64,000 bases of DNA from Atherix ibis (Eukaryota > Arthropoda > Insecta > Diptera > Athericidae), in contig CATQJD010000116.1 in the NCBI GenBank assembly GCA_958298945.1, positions 558,001-622,000 of the forward strand, written 5' to 3'. Shown here piece by piece: positions 38,775-52,241 of the stretch; position 1 is the stretch's first letter; every line of letters starts with the position of its first letter. The position numbers and the translations under genes are program-made. The notes beneath the pieces were generated by a model. That model had not been told where the DNA came from. It saw only the letters and a list, made by a program, of their open reading frames with translations, and did no database searches.

Positions 38775-40149
38775 GAATATGAAGTAGTATATTTAAGAGG
38801 AATATGAAGTAGTATGTTTAGGAGGAATATGAAGTAGTATGTTTAAGAGGAATACGAAGTAGTATATTTAAGTGGAATATGAAGTAGTATGTTTAAGAGG
38901 AATATAAAGTAGTATGTTTAAGATGAATATGAAGTAGTTTGTTTAAGAGGAATATGAAGTAGTATGTTTAAGAGGAATATGAAGTAGTATGTTTAAGAGG
39001 AATATGAAGTAGTATGTTTAAGAGGAATATGATGTAGTATATTTAAGAGGAATATGAAGTAGTATATTTAAGAGGAATATGAAGTAGTATATTTAAGAGG
39101 AATATGAAGTAGTATGTTTAAGTGGAATATGAAGCAGTATGTTTAAGAGGAATATGAAGTAGTATGTTTAAGATGAATATGAAGTAGTATGTTTAAGAGG
39201 AATATGAAATAGTTTGTTTAAGAGGAATATGAAGTAGTATGTTTAAGAGGAATATGAAGTAGTATGTTTAAGAGGAATATGAAGTAGTATGTTTAAGATG
39301 AATATGAAGTAGTATGTTTAAGAGGAACATGAAGTAGTATGTTTAAGAGGAATATGAAGTAGTATATTTAAGAGGAATATGAAGTAGTATGTTTAAGAGG
39401 AATATGAAGTAGTATGTTTAAGTGGAATATGAAGCAGTATGTTTAAGAGGAATATGAGATAGTATGTTTAAGATGAATATGAAGTAGTATGTTTAAGAGG
39501 AATATGAAGTAGTATGTTTAAGAGATATATGAAGTTATATGTTTAAGAGGAATATGAAGTAGTATGTTTAAGATGAATATGAAGTATTATATTTAAGAGG
39601 AATATGAAGTAGTATGTTTAAAAGGAATATAAAGTAGTATATTTAAGTGGAATATGAAGTAGTATGTTTAAGATGAATATGAAGTGGTATGTTTAAGAGG
39701 AATATGAAGTAGTATGTTTAAGAGGAATATGAAGTACTATGCTTAAGAGGAATATGAAGTAGTATATTTAAGAGGAATATGAAGTAGCATATTTAAGAGG
39801 AATATGAAGTAGTATGTTTAAGAGGAATATGAAGTAGTATGTTTAGGAGAAATATGAAGAAGTATGTTTAAGAAAAATATGAAGTAGTATGTTTAAAAGA
39901 TATATGAAGTAGTATGTTTAAGAGGAATATGAAGTAGTATGTTTAAGAGGAATATGAAGTAGTATATTTAAGAGGAATATGTAGTAGTATGTTTAAAAGG
40001 AATATAAAGTAGTATATTTAAGTGGAATATTAAGTAGTATGTTTAAGATGAATATGAAGTAGTATGTTTAAGAGGAATATGAAGTAGTATGTTAAAGAGG
40101 AATGTGAAGTAGTATGTTTAAGAGGAATATGAAGTAGTATGTTTAAGAG

Positions 40150-40158
40150 GAATATGAG
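40150..40158 (+). repeat. 9-bp truncated monomer, copy 1
   Basis: GAATATGAG is followed directly by the next GAATATG, so 16 bases of the monomer are missing. It is followed by a TATTTTTAAG unit and, 180 bases on, by AGAGATATATGAAGCAG. Confidence 0.92.
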
Positions 40159-41682
40159 GAATATGAAGTAGTATTTTTAAGAGGAATATGAAGTAGTATA
40201 TTTAAGAGGAATATGAAGTAGTATGTTTAAAAGGAATATGAAGTAGTATATTTAAGAGGAATATGAAGTAGTTTGTTTAAGAGTAATATGAAGTAGTATG
40301 CTTAAGATGAATATGAAGTAGTATGTTTAAGAGATATATGAAGCAGTATGTTTAAGAGGAATATGAAGTACTATGTTTAAGAGGAATATGAAGTTGTATA
40401 TTTAAGAGGAATATGAAGTAGTATGTTTAAGAGGAATATGAAGTAGTATGTTTAAGAGGAATATGAAGTAGTATGTTTAAGAAGAATATGAAGTAGTATG
40501 TTTAAGAGGAATATGAAGTAGTATGTTTAATAGGAATATGAAGTAGTATGTTTAAGAGGAATATGAAGCAGTATGTTTAAGAGGAATATGATGTAGTATG
40601 TTTAAGGGGAATATGAAGTAGTATATTTAAGAGGAATATGAAGTAGTATGTTTAAGAGGAATATGAAGTAGTATATTTAAGAGGAATATGAAGTAGTATG
40701 TTTAAGAGGAATATAAAGTAGTATATTTAAGAGGAATATGAAGTAGTATATTAAAGATGAATATGAAGTAGTATGTTTAAGAGGAATATGAAGTTGTATG
40801 TTTAAGAGGCATATGAAGTAGTATGTTTAAGAGGAATATGAAGTAGTTTGCTTAAGAGGAATATGAAGTAGTATGTTTAAGAGGAATATGAAGTAGTATG
40901 TTTAAGAGGAATATGAAGTAGTATGTTTAAGAAGAATATGATGTAGCATATTTAAGAGGAATATGAAGTAGTATATTTAAGAGGAATATGAAGTAGTATG
41001 TTTAAGAGGAATATGAAGTAGTATGTTTAAGTGGAATATGAAGCAGTATGTTTAGAAGAATATGAAGTAGTATGTTTAAGATGAATATGAAGTAGTATGT
41101 TTAAGAGGAATACGAATTAGTTTGTTTAAGAGGAATATGAAGTAGTATGTTTAAGAGGAATATGAAGTAGTATGTTTAATAGGAATATGAAGTAGTATGT
41201 TTAAGAGGAATATGAAGCAGTATGTTTAAGAGGAATATGATGTAGTATGTTTAAGAGGAATATGAAGTAGTATATTTAAGAGGAATATGAAGTAGTATGT
41301 TTAAGAGGAATATGAAGTAGTATATTTAAGAGGAATATGAAGTAGTATGTTTAAGAGGAATATGAAGTAGTTTGCTTAAGAGGAATATGAAGTAGTATGT
41401 TTAAGAAAAATATGAAGTAGTATGTTTAAAAGATATATGAAGTAGTATGTTTAAGAGGAATATGAAGTAGTATGTTTAAGAGGAATATGAAGTAGTATAT
41501 TTAAGAGGAATATGTAGTAGTATGTTTAAAAGGAATATAAAGTAGTATATTTAAGTGGAATATGAAGTAGTATGTTTAAGATGAATATGAAGTAGTATGT
41601 TTAAGAGGAATATGAAGTAGTATGTTAAAGAGGAATGTGAAGTAGTATGTTTAAGAGGAATATGAAGTAGTATGTTTAAGAG

Positions 41683-41691
41683 GAATATGAG
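41683..41691 (+). repeat. 9-bp truncated monomer, copy 2
   Basis: Identical truncation and flanks, 1,533 bp after copy 1 (61 x 25 + 8, which includes one 24-mer near 41050). Confidence 0.92.
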
Positions 41692-44600
41692 GAATATGAA
41701 GTAGTATTTTTAAGAGGAATATGAAGTAGTATATTTAAGAGGAATATGAAGTAGTATGTTTAAAAGGAATATGAAGTAGTATATTTAAGAGGAATATGAA
41801 GTAGTTTGTTTAAGAGTAATATGAAGTAGTATGCTTAAGATGAATATGAAGTAGTATGTTTAAGAGATATATGAAGCAGTATGTTTAAGAGGAATATGAA
41901 GTACTATGTTTAAGAGGAATATGAAGTTGTATATTTAAGAGGAATATGAAGTAGTATGTTTAAGAGGAATATGAAGTAGTATGTTTAAGAGGAATATGAA
42001 GTAGTATGTTTAAGAAGAATATGAAGTAGTATGTTTAAGAGGAATATGAAGTAGTATGTTTAATAGGAATATGAAGTAGTATGTTTAAGAGGAATATGAA
42101 GCAGTATGTTTAAGAGGAATATGATGTAGTATGTTTAAGAGGAATATGAAGTAGTATATTTAAGAGGAATATGAAGTAGTATGTTTAAGAGGAATATGAA
42201 GTAGTATATTTAAGAGGAATATGAAGTAGTATGTTTAAGAGGAATATAAAGTAGTATATTTAAGAGGAATATGAAGTAGTATATTAAAGATGAATATGAA
42301 GTAGTATGTTTAAGAGGAATATGAAGTTGTATGTTTAAGAGGCATATGAAGTAGTATGTTTAAGAGGAATGTGAAGTAGTATGTTTAAGAGGAATATGAA
42401 GTAGTATATTTAAGAGGAATATGAAGTAGTATGTTTAAGAAAAATATGAAGTAGTATGTTTAAGAGATATATGAAGTAGTATGTTTAAGAGGAATATGAA
42501 GTAGTATGTTTAAGAGGAATATGAACTAGTATGTTTAAGAGGAATATGAAGTAGGATGTTTAAGAGGAATATGAAGTAGTTTGTTTAAGAGGAATACGAA
42601 GTAGTATATTTAAGTGGAATATGAAGTAGTATGCTTAAGAGGACTATGAAGTAGTATGTTTAAGATGAATATGAAGTAGTATGTTTAAGAGGAATATGAA
42701 GTAGTTTGCTTAAGAGGAATATGAAGTAGTATGTTTAAGAGGAATATGAAGTAGTATGTTTAAGAGGAATATGAAGTAGTATGTTTAAGAGGAATATGAT
42801 GTAGCATATTTAAGAGGAATATGAAGTAGTATATTTAAGAGGAATATGAAGTAGTATGTTTAAGAGGAATATGAAGTAGTATGTTTAAGTGGAATATGAA
42901 GCAGTATGTTTAGAAGAATATGAAGTAGTATGTTTAAGATGAATATGAAGTAGTATGTTTAAGAGGAATACGAATTAGTTTGTTTAAGAGGAATATGAAG
43001 TAGTATGTTTAAGAGGAATATGAAGTAGTATGTTTAAGAGGAATATGAAGTAGTTTGCTTAAGAGGAATACGAAGTAGTATATTTAAGTGGAATATGAAG
43101 TAGTATGCTTAAGAGGAATATGAAGTAGTATGTTTAAGAGGAATGTGATGTAATATGTTTAAGAGGAATATGAAGTAGTATATTTAAGAGGAATATGAAG
43201 TAGTATATTTAAGTGGAATATGAAGTAGTCTGTTTAAGAAGAATATGAAGTAGTATGTTTAAGTGGAATATGAAGCAGTATGTTTACGAGGAATATGAAG
43301 TAGTATGTTTAAGATGAATATGAAGTAGTATGTTTAAGAGGAATATGAAGTAGTTTGTTTAAGAGGAATATGAAGTAGTATGTTTAAGAGGAATGTGAAG
43401 TAGTATGTTTAAGAGGAATATGAAGTAGTATATTTAAGAGGAATATGAAGTAGTATATTTAAGTGGAATATGAAGTAGTATGTTTAAGAGGAATATGAAG
43501 TAGTATGTTTTAAGAGGAATATGAAGTAGTATATTTAAGAGGAATATGAAGTAGTATGTTTAGGAGGAATATGAAGTAGTATGTTTAAGAGGAATACGAA
43601 GTAGTATATTTAAGTGGAATATGAAGTAGTATGTTTAAGAGGAATATAAAGTAGTATGTTTAAGATGATCATGAAGTAGTTTGTTTAAGAGGAATATGAA
43701 GTAGTATGTTTAAGAGGAATATGAAGTAGTATGTTTAAGAGGAATATGAAGTAGTATGTTTAAGAGGAATATGATGTAGTATATTTAAGAGGAATATGAA
43801 GTAGTATATTTAAGAGGAATATGAAGTAGTATATTTAAGAGGAATATAAAGTAGTATGTTTAAGTGGAATATGAAGCAGTATGTTTAAGAGGAATATGAA
43901 GTAGTATGTTTAAGATGAATATGAAGTAGTATGTTTAAGAGGAATATGAAATAGTTTGTTTAAGAGGAATATGAAGTAGTATGTTTAAGAGGAATATGAA
44001 GTAGTATGTTTAAGAGGAATATGAAGTAGTATGTTTAAGATGAATATGAAGTAGTATGTTTAAGAGGAACATGAAGTAGTATGTTTAAGAGGAATATGAA
44101 GTAGTATATTTAAGAGGAATATGAAGTAGTATGTTTAAGAGGAATATGTAGTAGTATGTTTAAGTGGAATATGAAGCAGTATGTTTAAGAGGAATATGAG
44201 ATAGTATGTTTAAGATGAATATGAAGTAGTATGTTTAAGAGGAATATGAAGTAGTATGTTTAAGAGATATATGAAGTTATATGTTTAAGAGGAATATGAA
44301 GTAGTATGTTTAAGATGAATATGAAGTATTATATTTAAGAGGAATATGAAGTAGTATGTTTAAAAGGAATATAAAGTAGTATATTTAAGTGGAATATGAA
44401 GTAGTATGTTTAAGATGAATATGAAGTAGTATGTTTAAGAGGAATATGAAGTAGTATGTTTAAGAGGAATATGAAGTACTATGCTTAAGAGGAATATGAA
44501 GTAGTATATTTAAGAGGAATATGAAGTAGCATATTTAAGAGGAATATGAAGTAGTATGTTTAAGAGGAATATGAAGTAGTATGTTTAGGAGAAATATGAA

Positions 44601-44891
44601 GTAGTATGTTTAAGAAAAATATGAAGTAGTATGTTTAAGAGATATATGAAGTAGTATGTTTAAGAGGAATATGAAGTAGTATGTTTAAGAGGAATATGAA
44701 GTAGTATATTTAAGAGGAATATGTAGTAGTATGTTTAAAAGGAATATAAAGTAGTATATTTAAGTGGAATATGAAGTAGTATGTTTAAGATGAATATGAA
44801 GTAGTATGTTTAAGAGGAATATGAAGTAGTATGTTAAAGAGGAATGTGAAGTAGTATGTTTAAGAGGAATATGAAGTAGTATGTTTAAGAG

Positions 44892-44900
44892 GAATATGAG
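44892..44900 (+). repeat. 9-bp truncated monomer, copy 3
   Basis: Identical truncation, 3,209 bp after copy 2. That is 1,533 plus 1,676, so about 67 more monomers separate the markers here. Confidence 0.92.
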
Positions 44901-46925
44901 GAATATGAAGTAGTATTTTTAAGAGGAATATGAAGTAGTATATTTAAGAGGAATATGAAGTAGTATGTTTAAAAGGAATATGAAGTAGTATATTTAAGAG
45001 GAATATGAAGTAGTTTGTTTAAGAGTAATATGAAGTAGTATGCTTAAGATGAATATGAAGTAGTATGTTTAAGAGATATATGAAGCAGTATGTTTAAGAG
45101 GAATATGAAGTACTATGTTTAAGAGGAATATGAAGTAGTATATTTAAGAGGAATATGAAGTAGTATGTTTAAGAGGAATATGAAGTAGTATGTTTAAGAG
45201 GAATATGAAGTAGTATGTTTAAAAAGAATATGAAGTAGTATGTTTAAGAGGAATATGAAGTAGTATGTTTAATAGGAATATGAAGTAGTATGTTTAAGAG
45301 GAATATGAAGCAGTATGTTTAAGAGGAATATGAAGTAGTATGTTTAAGAGGAATATGAAGTAGTATATTTAAGAGGAATATGAAGTAGTATGTTTAAGAG
45401 GAATATGAAGTAGTATATTTAAGAGGAATATGAAGTAGTATGTTTAAGAGGAATATAAAGTAGTATATTCAAGAGGAATATGAAGTAGTATATTAAAGAT
45501 GAATATGAAGTAGTATGTTTAAGAGGAATATGAAGTTGTATGTTTAAGAGGCATATGAAGTAGTATGTTTAAGAGGAATGTGAAGTAGTATGTTTAAGAG
45601 GAATATGAAGTAGTATATTTAAGAGGAATATGAAGTAGTATGTTTAAGAAAAATATGAAGTAGTATGTTTAAGAGATATATGAAGTAGTATGTTTAAGAG
45701 GAATATGAAGTAGTATGTTTAAGAGGAATATGAAGTAGTATGTTTAAGAGGAATGTGAAGTAGGATGTTTAAGAGGAATATGAAGTAGTTTGTTTAAGAG
45801 GAATACGAAGTAGTATATTTAAGTGGAATATGAAGTAGTATGCTTAAGAGGACTATGAAGTAGTATGTTTAAGATGAATATGAAGTAGTATGTTTAAGAG
45901 GAATATGAAGTAGTTTGCTTAAGAGGAATATGAAGTAGTATGTTTAAGAGGAATATGAAGTAGTATGTTTAAGAGGAATGTGAAGTGGTATGTTTAAGAG
46001 GAATATGAAGTAGTATTATTAAGAGGAATATGAAGTAGTATATTTAAGTGGAATATGAAGTAGTATGTGTAAGAGGAATATGAAGTAGTATGTTTAAGTG
46101 GAATATGAAGCAGTATGTTTAAGAGGAATATGAAGTAGTATGTTTAAGATGAATATGAAGTAGTATGTTTAAGAGGAATATGAAGTAGTTTGTTTAGGAG
46201 GAATATGAAGTAGTATGTTTAAGAGGAATGTGAAGTATTATGTTTAAGAGGAATATGAAGTAGTATATTTAAGAGGAATATGAAGTAGTATATTTAAGTG
46301 GAATATGAAGTAGTATGTTTAAGAGGAATATGAAGTAGTATGTTTTAGAGGAATATGAAGTAGTATATTTAAGACAAATATGAAGTAGTATGTTTAGGAA
46401 GAATATGAAGTAGTATGTTTAAGAGGAATACGAAGTAGTATATTTAAGTGGAATATGAAGTAGTATGTTGTAGATGAATATGAAGTAGTATGTTTAAGAG
46501 GAATATGAAGTAGTATGTTTAAGAGGAATATGAAGTAGTATGTTTAAGATCAATATGAAGTAGTTTGTTTAAGAGGAATATGAAGTAGTATGTTTAAGAG
46601 GAATATGAAGTAGTATGTATAAGAGGAATATGAAGTAGTATGTTTAAGAGGAATATGATGTAGCATATTTAAGAGGAATATGAAGTAGTATATTTAAGTG
46701 GAATATGAAGTAGTATGTTTAAGAGGAATATAAAGTAGTATGTTTAAGTGGAATATGAAGTAGTATGTTTAAGAAGAATATGAAGTAGTATGTTTAAGAT
46801 GAATATGAAGTAGTATGTTTAAGAGGAATACGAATTAGTTTGTTTAAGAGGAATATGAAGTAGTTTGTTTAAGAGGAATATGAAGTAGTATGTTTAAGTG
46901 GAATATGAAGTAGTATGTTTAAGAG

Positions 46926-49218
46926 GAATATGAAGTAGTATGTTTTAAGAGGAATATGAAGTAGTATATTTAAGAGGAATATGAAGTAGTATGTTTAGGA
47001 GGAATATGAAGTAGTATGTTTAAGAGGAATACGAAGTAGTATATTTAAGTGGAATATGAAGTAGTATGTTTAAGAGGAATATGAAGTAGTATGTTTAAGA
47101 TGAATATGAAGTAGTTTGTTTAAGAGGAATATGAAGTAGTATGTTTAAGAGGAATATGAAGTAGTATATTTAAGAGGAATATGAAGTAGTATTTTTAAGA
47201 GGAATATGATGTAGTATATTTAAGAGGAATATGAAGTAGTATATTTAAGAGGAATATGAAGTAGTATATTTAAGAGGAATATGAAGTAGTATGTTTAAGT
47301 GGAATATGAAGCAGTATGTTTAAGAGGAATATGAAGTAGTATGTTTAAGATGAATATGAAGTAGTATGTTGAAGAGGAATATGAAATAGTTTGTTTAAGA
47401 GGAATATGAAGTAGTATGTTTAAGAGGAATATGAAGTTGTATGTTTAAGAGGAATATGAAGTAGTATGTTTAAGATGAATATGAAGTAGTATGTTAAAGA
47501 GGAACATGAAGTAGTATGTTTAAGAGGAATATGAAGTAGTATATTTAAGAGGAATATGAAGTAGTATGTTTAAAAGGAATATGAAGTAGTATGTTTAAGT
47601 GGAATATGAAGCAGTATGTTTAAGAGGAATATGAGATAGTATGTTTAAAATGAATATGAAGTAGTATGTTTAAGAGGAATATGAAGTAGTATGTTTAAGA
47701 GATATATGAAGTTATATGTTTAAGAGGAATATGAAGTAGTATGTTTAAGATGAATATGAAGTATTATATTTAAGAGGAATATGAAGTAGTATGTTTAAAA
47801 GGAATATAAAGTAGTATATTTAAGTGGAATATGAAGTAGTATGTTTAAGATGAATATGAAGTAGTATGTTTAAGAAGAATATGAAGTAGTATGTTTAAGA
47901 GGAATATGAAGTACTATGCTTAAGAGGAATATGAAGTAGTATATTTAAGAGGAATATGAAGTAGCATATTTAAGAGGAATATGAAGTAGTATGTTTAAGA
48001 GGAATATGAAGTAGTATGTTTAAGAGGAATACGAATTAGTTTGTTTAAGTGGAATATGAAGTAGTATGTTTAAGAGGAATATGAAGTAGTATGTTTAAGT
48101 GGAATATGAAGTAGTATGTTTAAGAGGAATATGAAGTAGTATGTTTTAAGAGGAATATGAAGTAGTATATTTAAGAGGAATATGAAGTAGTATGTTTAGG
48201 AGGAATATGAAGTAGTATGTTTAAGAGGAATACGAAGTAGTATATTTTAGTGGAATATGAAGTAGTATGTTTAAGAGGAATATGAAGTAGTATGTTTAAG
48301 ATGAATATGAAGTAGTTTGTTTAAGAGGAATATGAAGTAGTATGTTTAAGAGGAATATGAAGTAGTATGTTTAAGAGGAATATGAAGTAGTATGTTTAAG
48401 AGGAATATGATGTAGTATATTTAAGAGGAATATGAAGTAGTATATTTAAGAGGAATATGAAGTAGTATATTTAAGAGGAATATGAAGTAGTATGTTTAAG
48501 TGGAATATGAAGCAGTATGTTTAAGAGGAATATGAAGTAGTATGTAAGATGAATATGAAGTAGTATGCTTAAGAGGAATATGAAATAGTTTGTTTAAGAG
48601 GAATATGAAGTAGTATGTTTAAGAGGAATATGAAGTAGTATGTTTAAGAGGAATATGAAGTAGTATGTTTAAGATGAATATGAAGTAGTATGTTTAAGAG
48701 GAACATGAAGTAGTATGTTTAAGAGGAATATGAAGTAGTATATTTAAGCGGAATATGAAGTAGTATGTTTAAGAGGAATATGAAGTAGTATGTTTAAGTG
48801 GAATATGAAGCAGTATGTTTAAGAGGAATATGAGATAGTATGTTTAAGATGAATATGAAGTAGTATGTTTAAGAGGAATATGAAGTAGTATGTTTAAGAG
48901 ATATATGAAGTTATATGTTTAAGAGGAATATGAAGTAGTATGTTTAAGATGAATATGAAGTATTATATTTAAGAGGAATATGAAGTAGTATGTTTAAAAG
49001 GAATATAAAGTAGTATATTTAAGTGGAATATGAAGTAGTATGTTTAAGATGAATATGAAGTAGTATGTTTAAGAGGAATATGAAGTAGTATGTTTAAGAG
49101 GAATATGAAGTACTATGCTTAAGAGGAATATGAAGTAGTATATTTAAGAGGAATATGAAGTAGCATATTTAAGAGGAATATGAAGTAGTATGTTTAAGAG
49201 GAATATGAAGTAGTATGT
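46926..49218 (+). repeat. 1.2-kb tandem duplication nested in the 4.7-kb repeat
   Basis: The 26-mer (46926 and 48127) and GAAGTTATATG (47708 and 48907) recur at 1,201 and 1,199 bp. The two-base discrepancy is explained by a 23-bp unit near 48541 (TATGTAAG) in the second copy. Shared units between them include GAAATAGTTTG, GAACATGAAG, GAGATAG and GTACTATGCTTAAG. The extra copy accounts for much of the spacing variation among the larger repeats. Confidence 0.85.
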
Positions 49219-49525
49219 TTAGGAGAAATATGAAGTAGTATGTTTAAGAAAAATATGAAGTAGTATGTTTAAGAGATATATGAAGTAGTATGTTTAAGAG
49301 GAATATGAAGTAGTATGTTTAAGAGGAATATGAAGTAGTATATTTAAGAGGAATATGTAGTAGTATGTTTAAAAGGAATATAAAGTAGTATATTTAAGTG
49401 GAATATGAAGTAGTATGTTTAAGATGAATATGAAGTAGTATGCTTAAGAGGAATATGAAGTAGTATGTTAAAGAGGAATGTGAAGTAGTATGTTTAAGAG
49501 GAATTTGAAGTAGTATGTTTAAGAG

Positions 49526-49534
49526 GAATATGAG
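49526..49534 (+). repeat. 9-bp truncated monomer, copy 4
   Basis: Identical truncation, 4,634 bp after copy 3. A GAATTTGAAG change 25 bases upstream is private to this copy, and a 23-bp unit (GTAGTGTTTAAG) follows near 49871. Confidence 0.92.
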
Positions 49535-52232
49535 GAATATGAAGTAGTATTTTTAAGAGGAATATGAAGTAGTATATTTAAGAGGAATATGAAGTAGTAT
49601 GTTTAAAAGGAATATGAAGTAGTATATTTAAGAGGAATATGAAGTAGTTTGTTTAAGAGTAATATGAAGTAGTATGCTTAAGATGAATATGAAGTAGTAT
49701 GTTTAAGAGATATATGAAGCAGTATGTTTAAGAGGAATATGAAGTACTATGTTTAAGAGGAATATGAAGTAGTACATTTAAGAGGAATATGAAGTAGTAT
49801 GTTTAAGAGGAATATGAAGTAGTATGTTTAAGAGGAATATGAAGTAGTATGTTTAAGAGGAATATGAAGTAGTGTTTAAGAGGAATATGAAGTAGTATGT
49901 TTAATAGGAATATGAAGTAGTATGTTTAAGAGGAATATGAAGCAGTATGTTTAAGAGGAATATGAAGTAGTATGTTTAAGAGGAATATGAAGTAGTATAT
50001 TTAAGAGGAATATGAAGTAGTATGTTTAAGAGGAATATGAAGTAGTATATTTAAGAGGAATATGAAGTAGTATGTTTAAGAGGAATATAAAGTAGTATAT
50101 TTAAGAGGAATATGAAGTAGTATATTAAAGATGAATATGAAGTAGTATGTTTAAGAGGAATATGAAGTTGTATGTTTAAGAGGCATATGAAGTAGTATGT
50201 TTAAGAGGAATGTGAAGTAGTATGCTTAAGAGGAATATGAAGTAGTATGTTTAAGAGGAATATGAAGTAGTATGTTTAAGAAAAATATGAAGTAGTATGT
50301 TTAAGAGATATATGAACTAGTATGTTTAAGAGGAATATGAAGTAGTATGTTTAAGAGGAATATGAAGTAGTATGTTTAAGAGGAATATGAAGTAGGATGT
50401 TTAAGAGGAATATGAAGTAGTTTGTTTAAGAGGAATACGAAGTAGTATATTTAAGTGGAATATGAAGTAGTATGCTTAAGAGGAATATGAAGTAGTATGT
50501 TTAAGATGAATATGAAGTAGTATGTTTAAGAGGAATATGAAGTAGTTTGCTTAAGAGGAATATGAAGTAGTATGTTTAAGAGGAATATGAAGTAGTATGT
50601 TTAAGAGGAATGTGAAGTGGTATGTTTAAGAGGAATATGAAGTAGTATATTTAAGAGGAATATGAAGTAGTATATTTAAGTGGAATATGAAGTAGTATGT
50701 TTAAGAGGAATATGAAGTAGTATGTTTAAGTGGAATATGAAGCAGTATGTTTAAGAGGAATATGAAGTAGTATGTTTAAGATGAATATGAAGTAGTATGT
50801 TTAAGAGGAATATGAAGTAGTTTGTTTAGGAGGAATATGAAGTAGTATGTTTAAGAGGAATGTGAAGTATTATGTTTAAGAGGAATATGAAGTAGTATAT
50901 TTAAGAGGAATATGAAGTAGTATATTTAAGTGGAATATGAAGTAGTATGTTAAAGAGGAATATGAAGTAGTATGTTTTAGAGGAATATGAAGTAGTATAT
51001 TTAAGAGAAATATGAAGTAGTATGTTTAGGAAGAATATGAAGTAGTATGTTTAAGAGGAATACGAAGTAGTATATTTAAGTGGAATATGAAGTAGTATGT
51101 TGTAGATGAATATGAAGTAGTATGTTTAAGAGGAATATGAAGTAGTATGTTTAAGAGGAATATGAAGTAGTATGTTTAAGATCAATATGAAGTAGTTTGT
51201 TTAATAGGAATATGAAGTAGTATGTTTAAGAGGAATATGAAGTAGTATGTATAAGAGGAATATGAAGTAGTATGTTTAAGAGGAATATGATGTAGCATAT
51301 TTAAGAGGAATATGAAGTAGTATATTTAAGTGGAATATGAAGTAGTATGTTTAAGAGGAATATGAAGTAGTATGTTTAAGTGGAATATGAAGCAGTATGT
51401 TTAAGAAGAATATGAAGTAGTATGTTTAAGATGAATTTGAAGTATTATGTTTAAGAGGAATACGAATTAGTTTGTTTAAGAGGAATATGAAGTAGTATGT
51501 TTAAGAGGAATATGAAGTAGTATGTTTAAGAGAAATATGAAGTAGTTTGTTTAAGAGGAATACGAAGTAGTATATTTAAGTGGAATATGAAGTAGTATGC
51601 TTAAGAGGAATATGAAGTAGTATGTTTAAGAGGAATATGAAGTAGTATGTTTAAGAGGAGTGTGAAGTAATATGTTTAAGAGGAATATGAAGTAGTATAT
51701 TTAAGAGGAATATGAAGTAGTATATTTAAGTGGAATATGAAGTAGTATGTTTAAGAAGAATATGAAGTAGTATGTTTAAGTGGAATATGAAGCAGTATGT
51801 TTACGAGGAATATGAAGTAGTATGTTTAAGATGAATATGAAGTAGTATGTTTAAGAGGAATATGAAGTAGTTTGTTTAAGAGGAATATGAAGTAGTATGT
51901 TTAAGAGGAATGTGAAGTAGTATGTTTAAGAGATATATGAAGTAGTATGTTTAAGAGGAATATGAAGTAGTATGTTTAAGAGATATATGAAGTAGTAAGT
52001 TTAAGAGGAATATGAAGTAGTATGTTTAAGAGGAATATGAAGTAGTATATTTAAGAGGAATATGAAGTAGTATGTTTAAAAGGAATATAAAGTAGTATAT
52101 TTAAGTAGAATATGAAGTAGTATGTTTAAGATGAATAAGAAGTAGTATGTTTAAGAGGAATATGAAGTAGTATGTTAAAGAGGAATGTGAAGTAGTATGT
52201 TTAAGAGGAATATGAAGTAGTATGTTTAAGAG

Positions 52233-52241
52233 GAATATGAG
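52233..52241 (+). repeat. 9-bp truncated monomer, copy 5 (last)
   Basis: Identical truncation, 2,707 bp after copy 4. Downstream, the AGAGATATATG unit is followed by GAAGTAG where the other four copies have GAAGCAG. Confidence 0.92.

Larger units (their letters stand above)
38290..52240 (+). repeat. About 4.7-kb higher-order repeat, successive copies
   Basis: Three independent markers repeat at 4,742 bp: the TGTTTTAAG 26-mer (38765/43507), GAAGTTATATG (39531/44273) and TTTAGGAGAAATATG (39842/44584). The next step is 4,634 bp: the 9-mer (44892/49526) and TTTAGGAG (44584/49218). TGTTGTAGATG at 46461/51093 gives 4,632. Length variants between the markers account for the remainders modulo 25. 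Copies differ by small blocks: near 43330-43430 there are four monomers (100 bp) missing from the first copy near 38690. Finer spacings of 1,533, 1,199 and 3,435 bp are nested inside. Confidence 0.85.

Noticed and set aside
40141..40180. Foreign insertion at the GAATATGAGGAATATG junction
   Set aside because: All bases are explained by a 16-base loss within a monomer; the same event appears at four other places with the same flanks.
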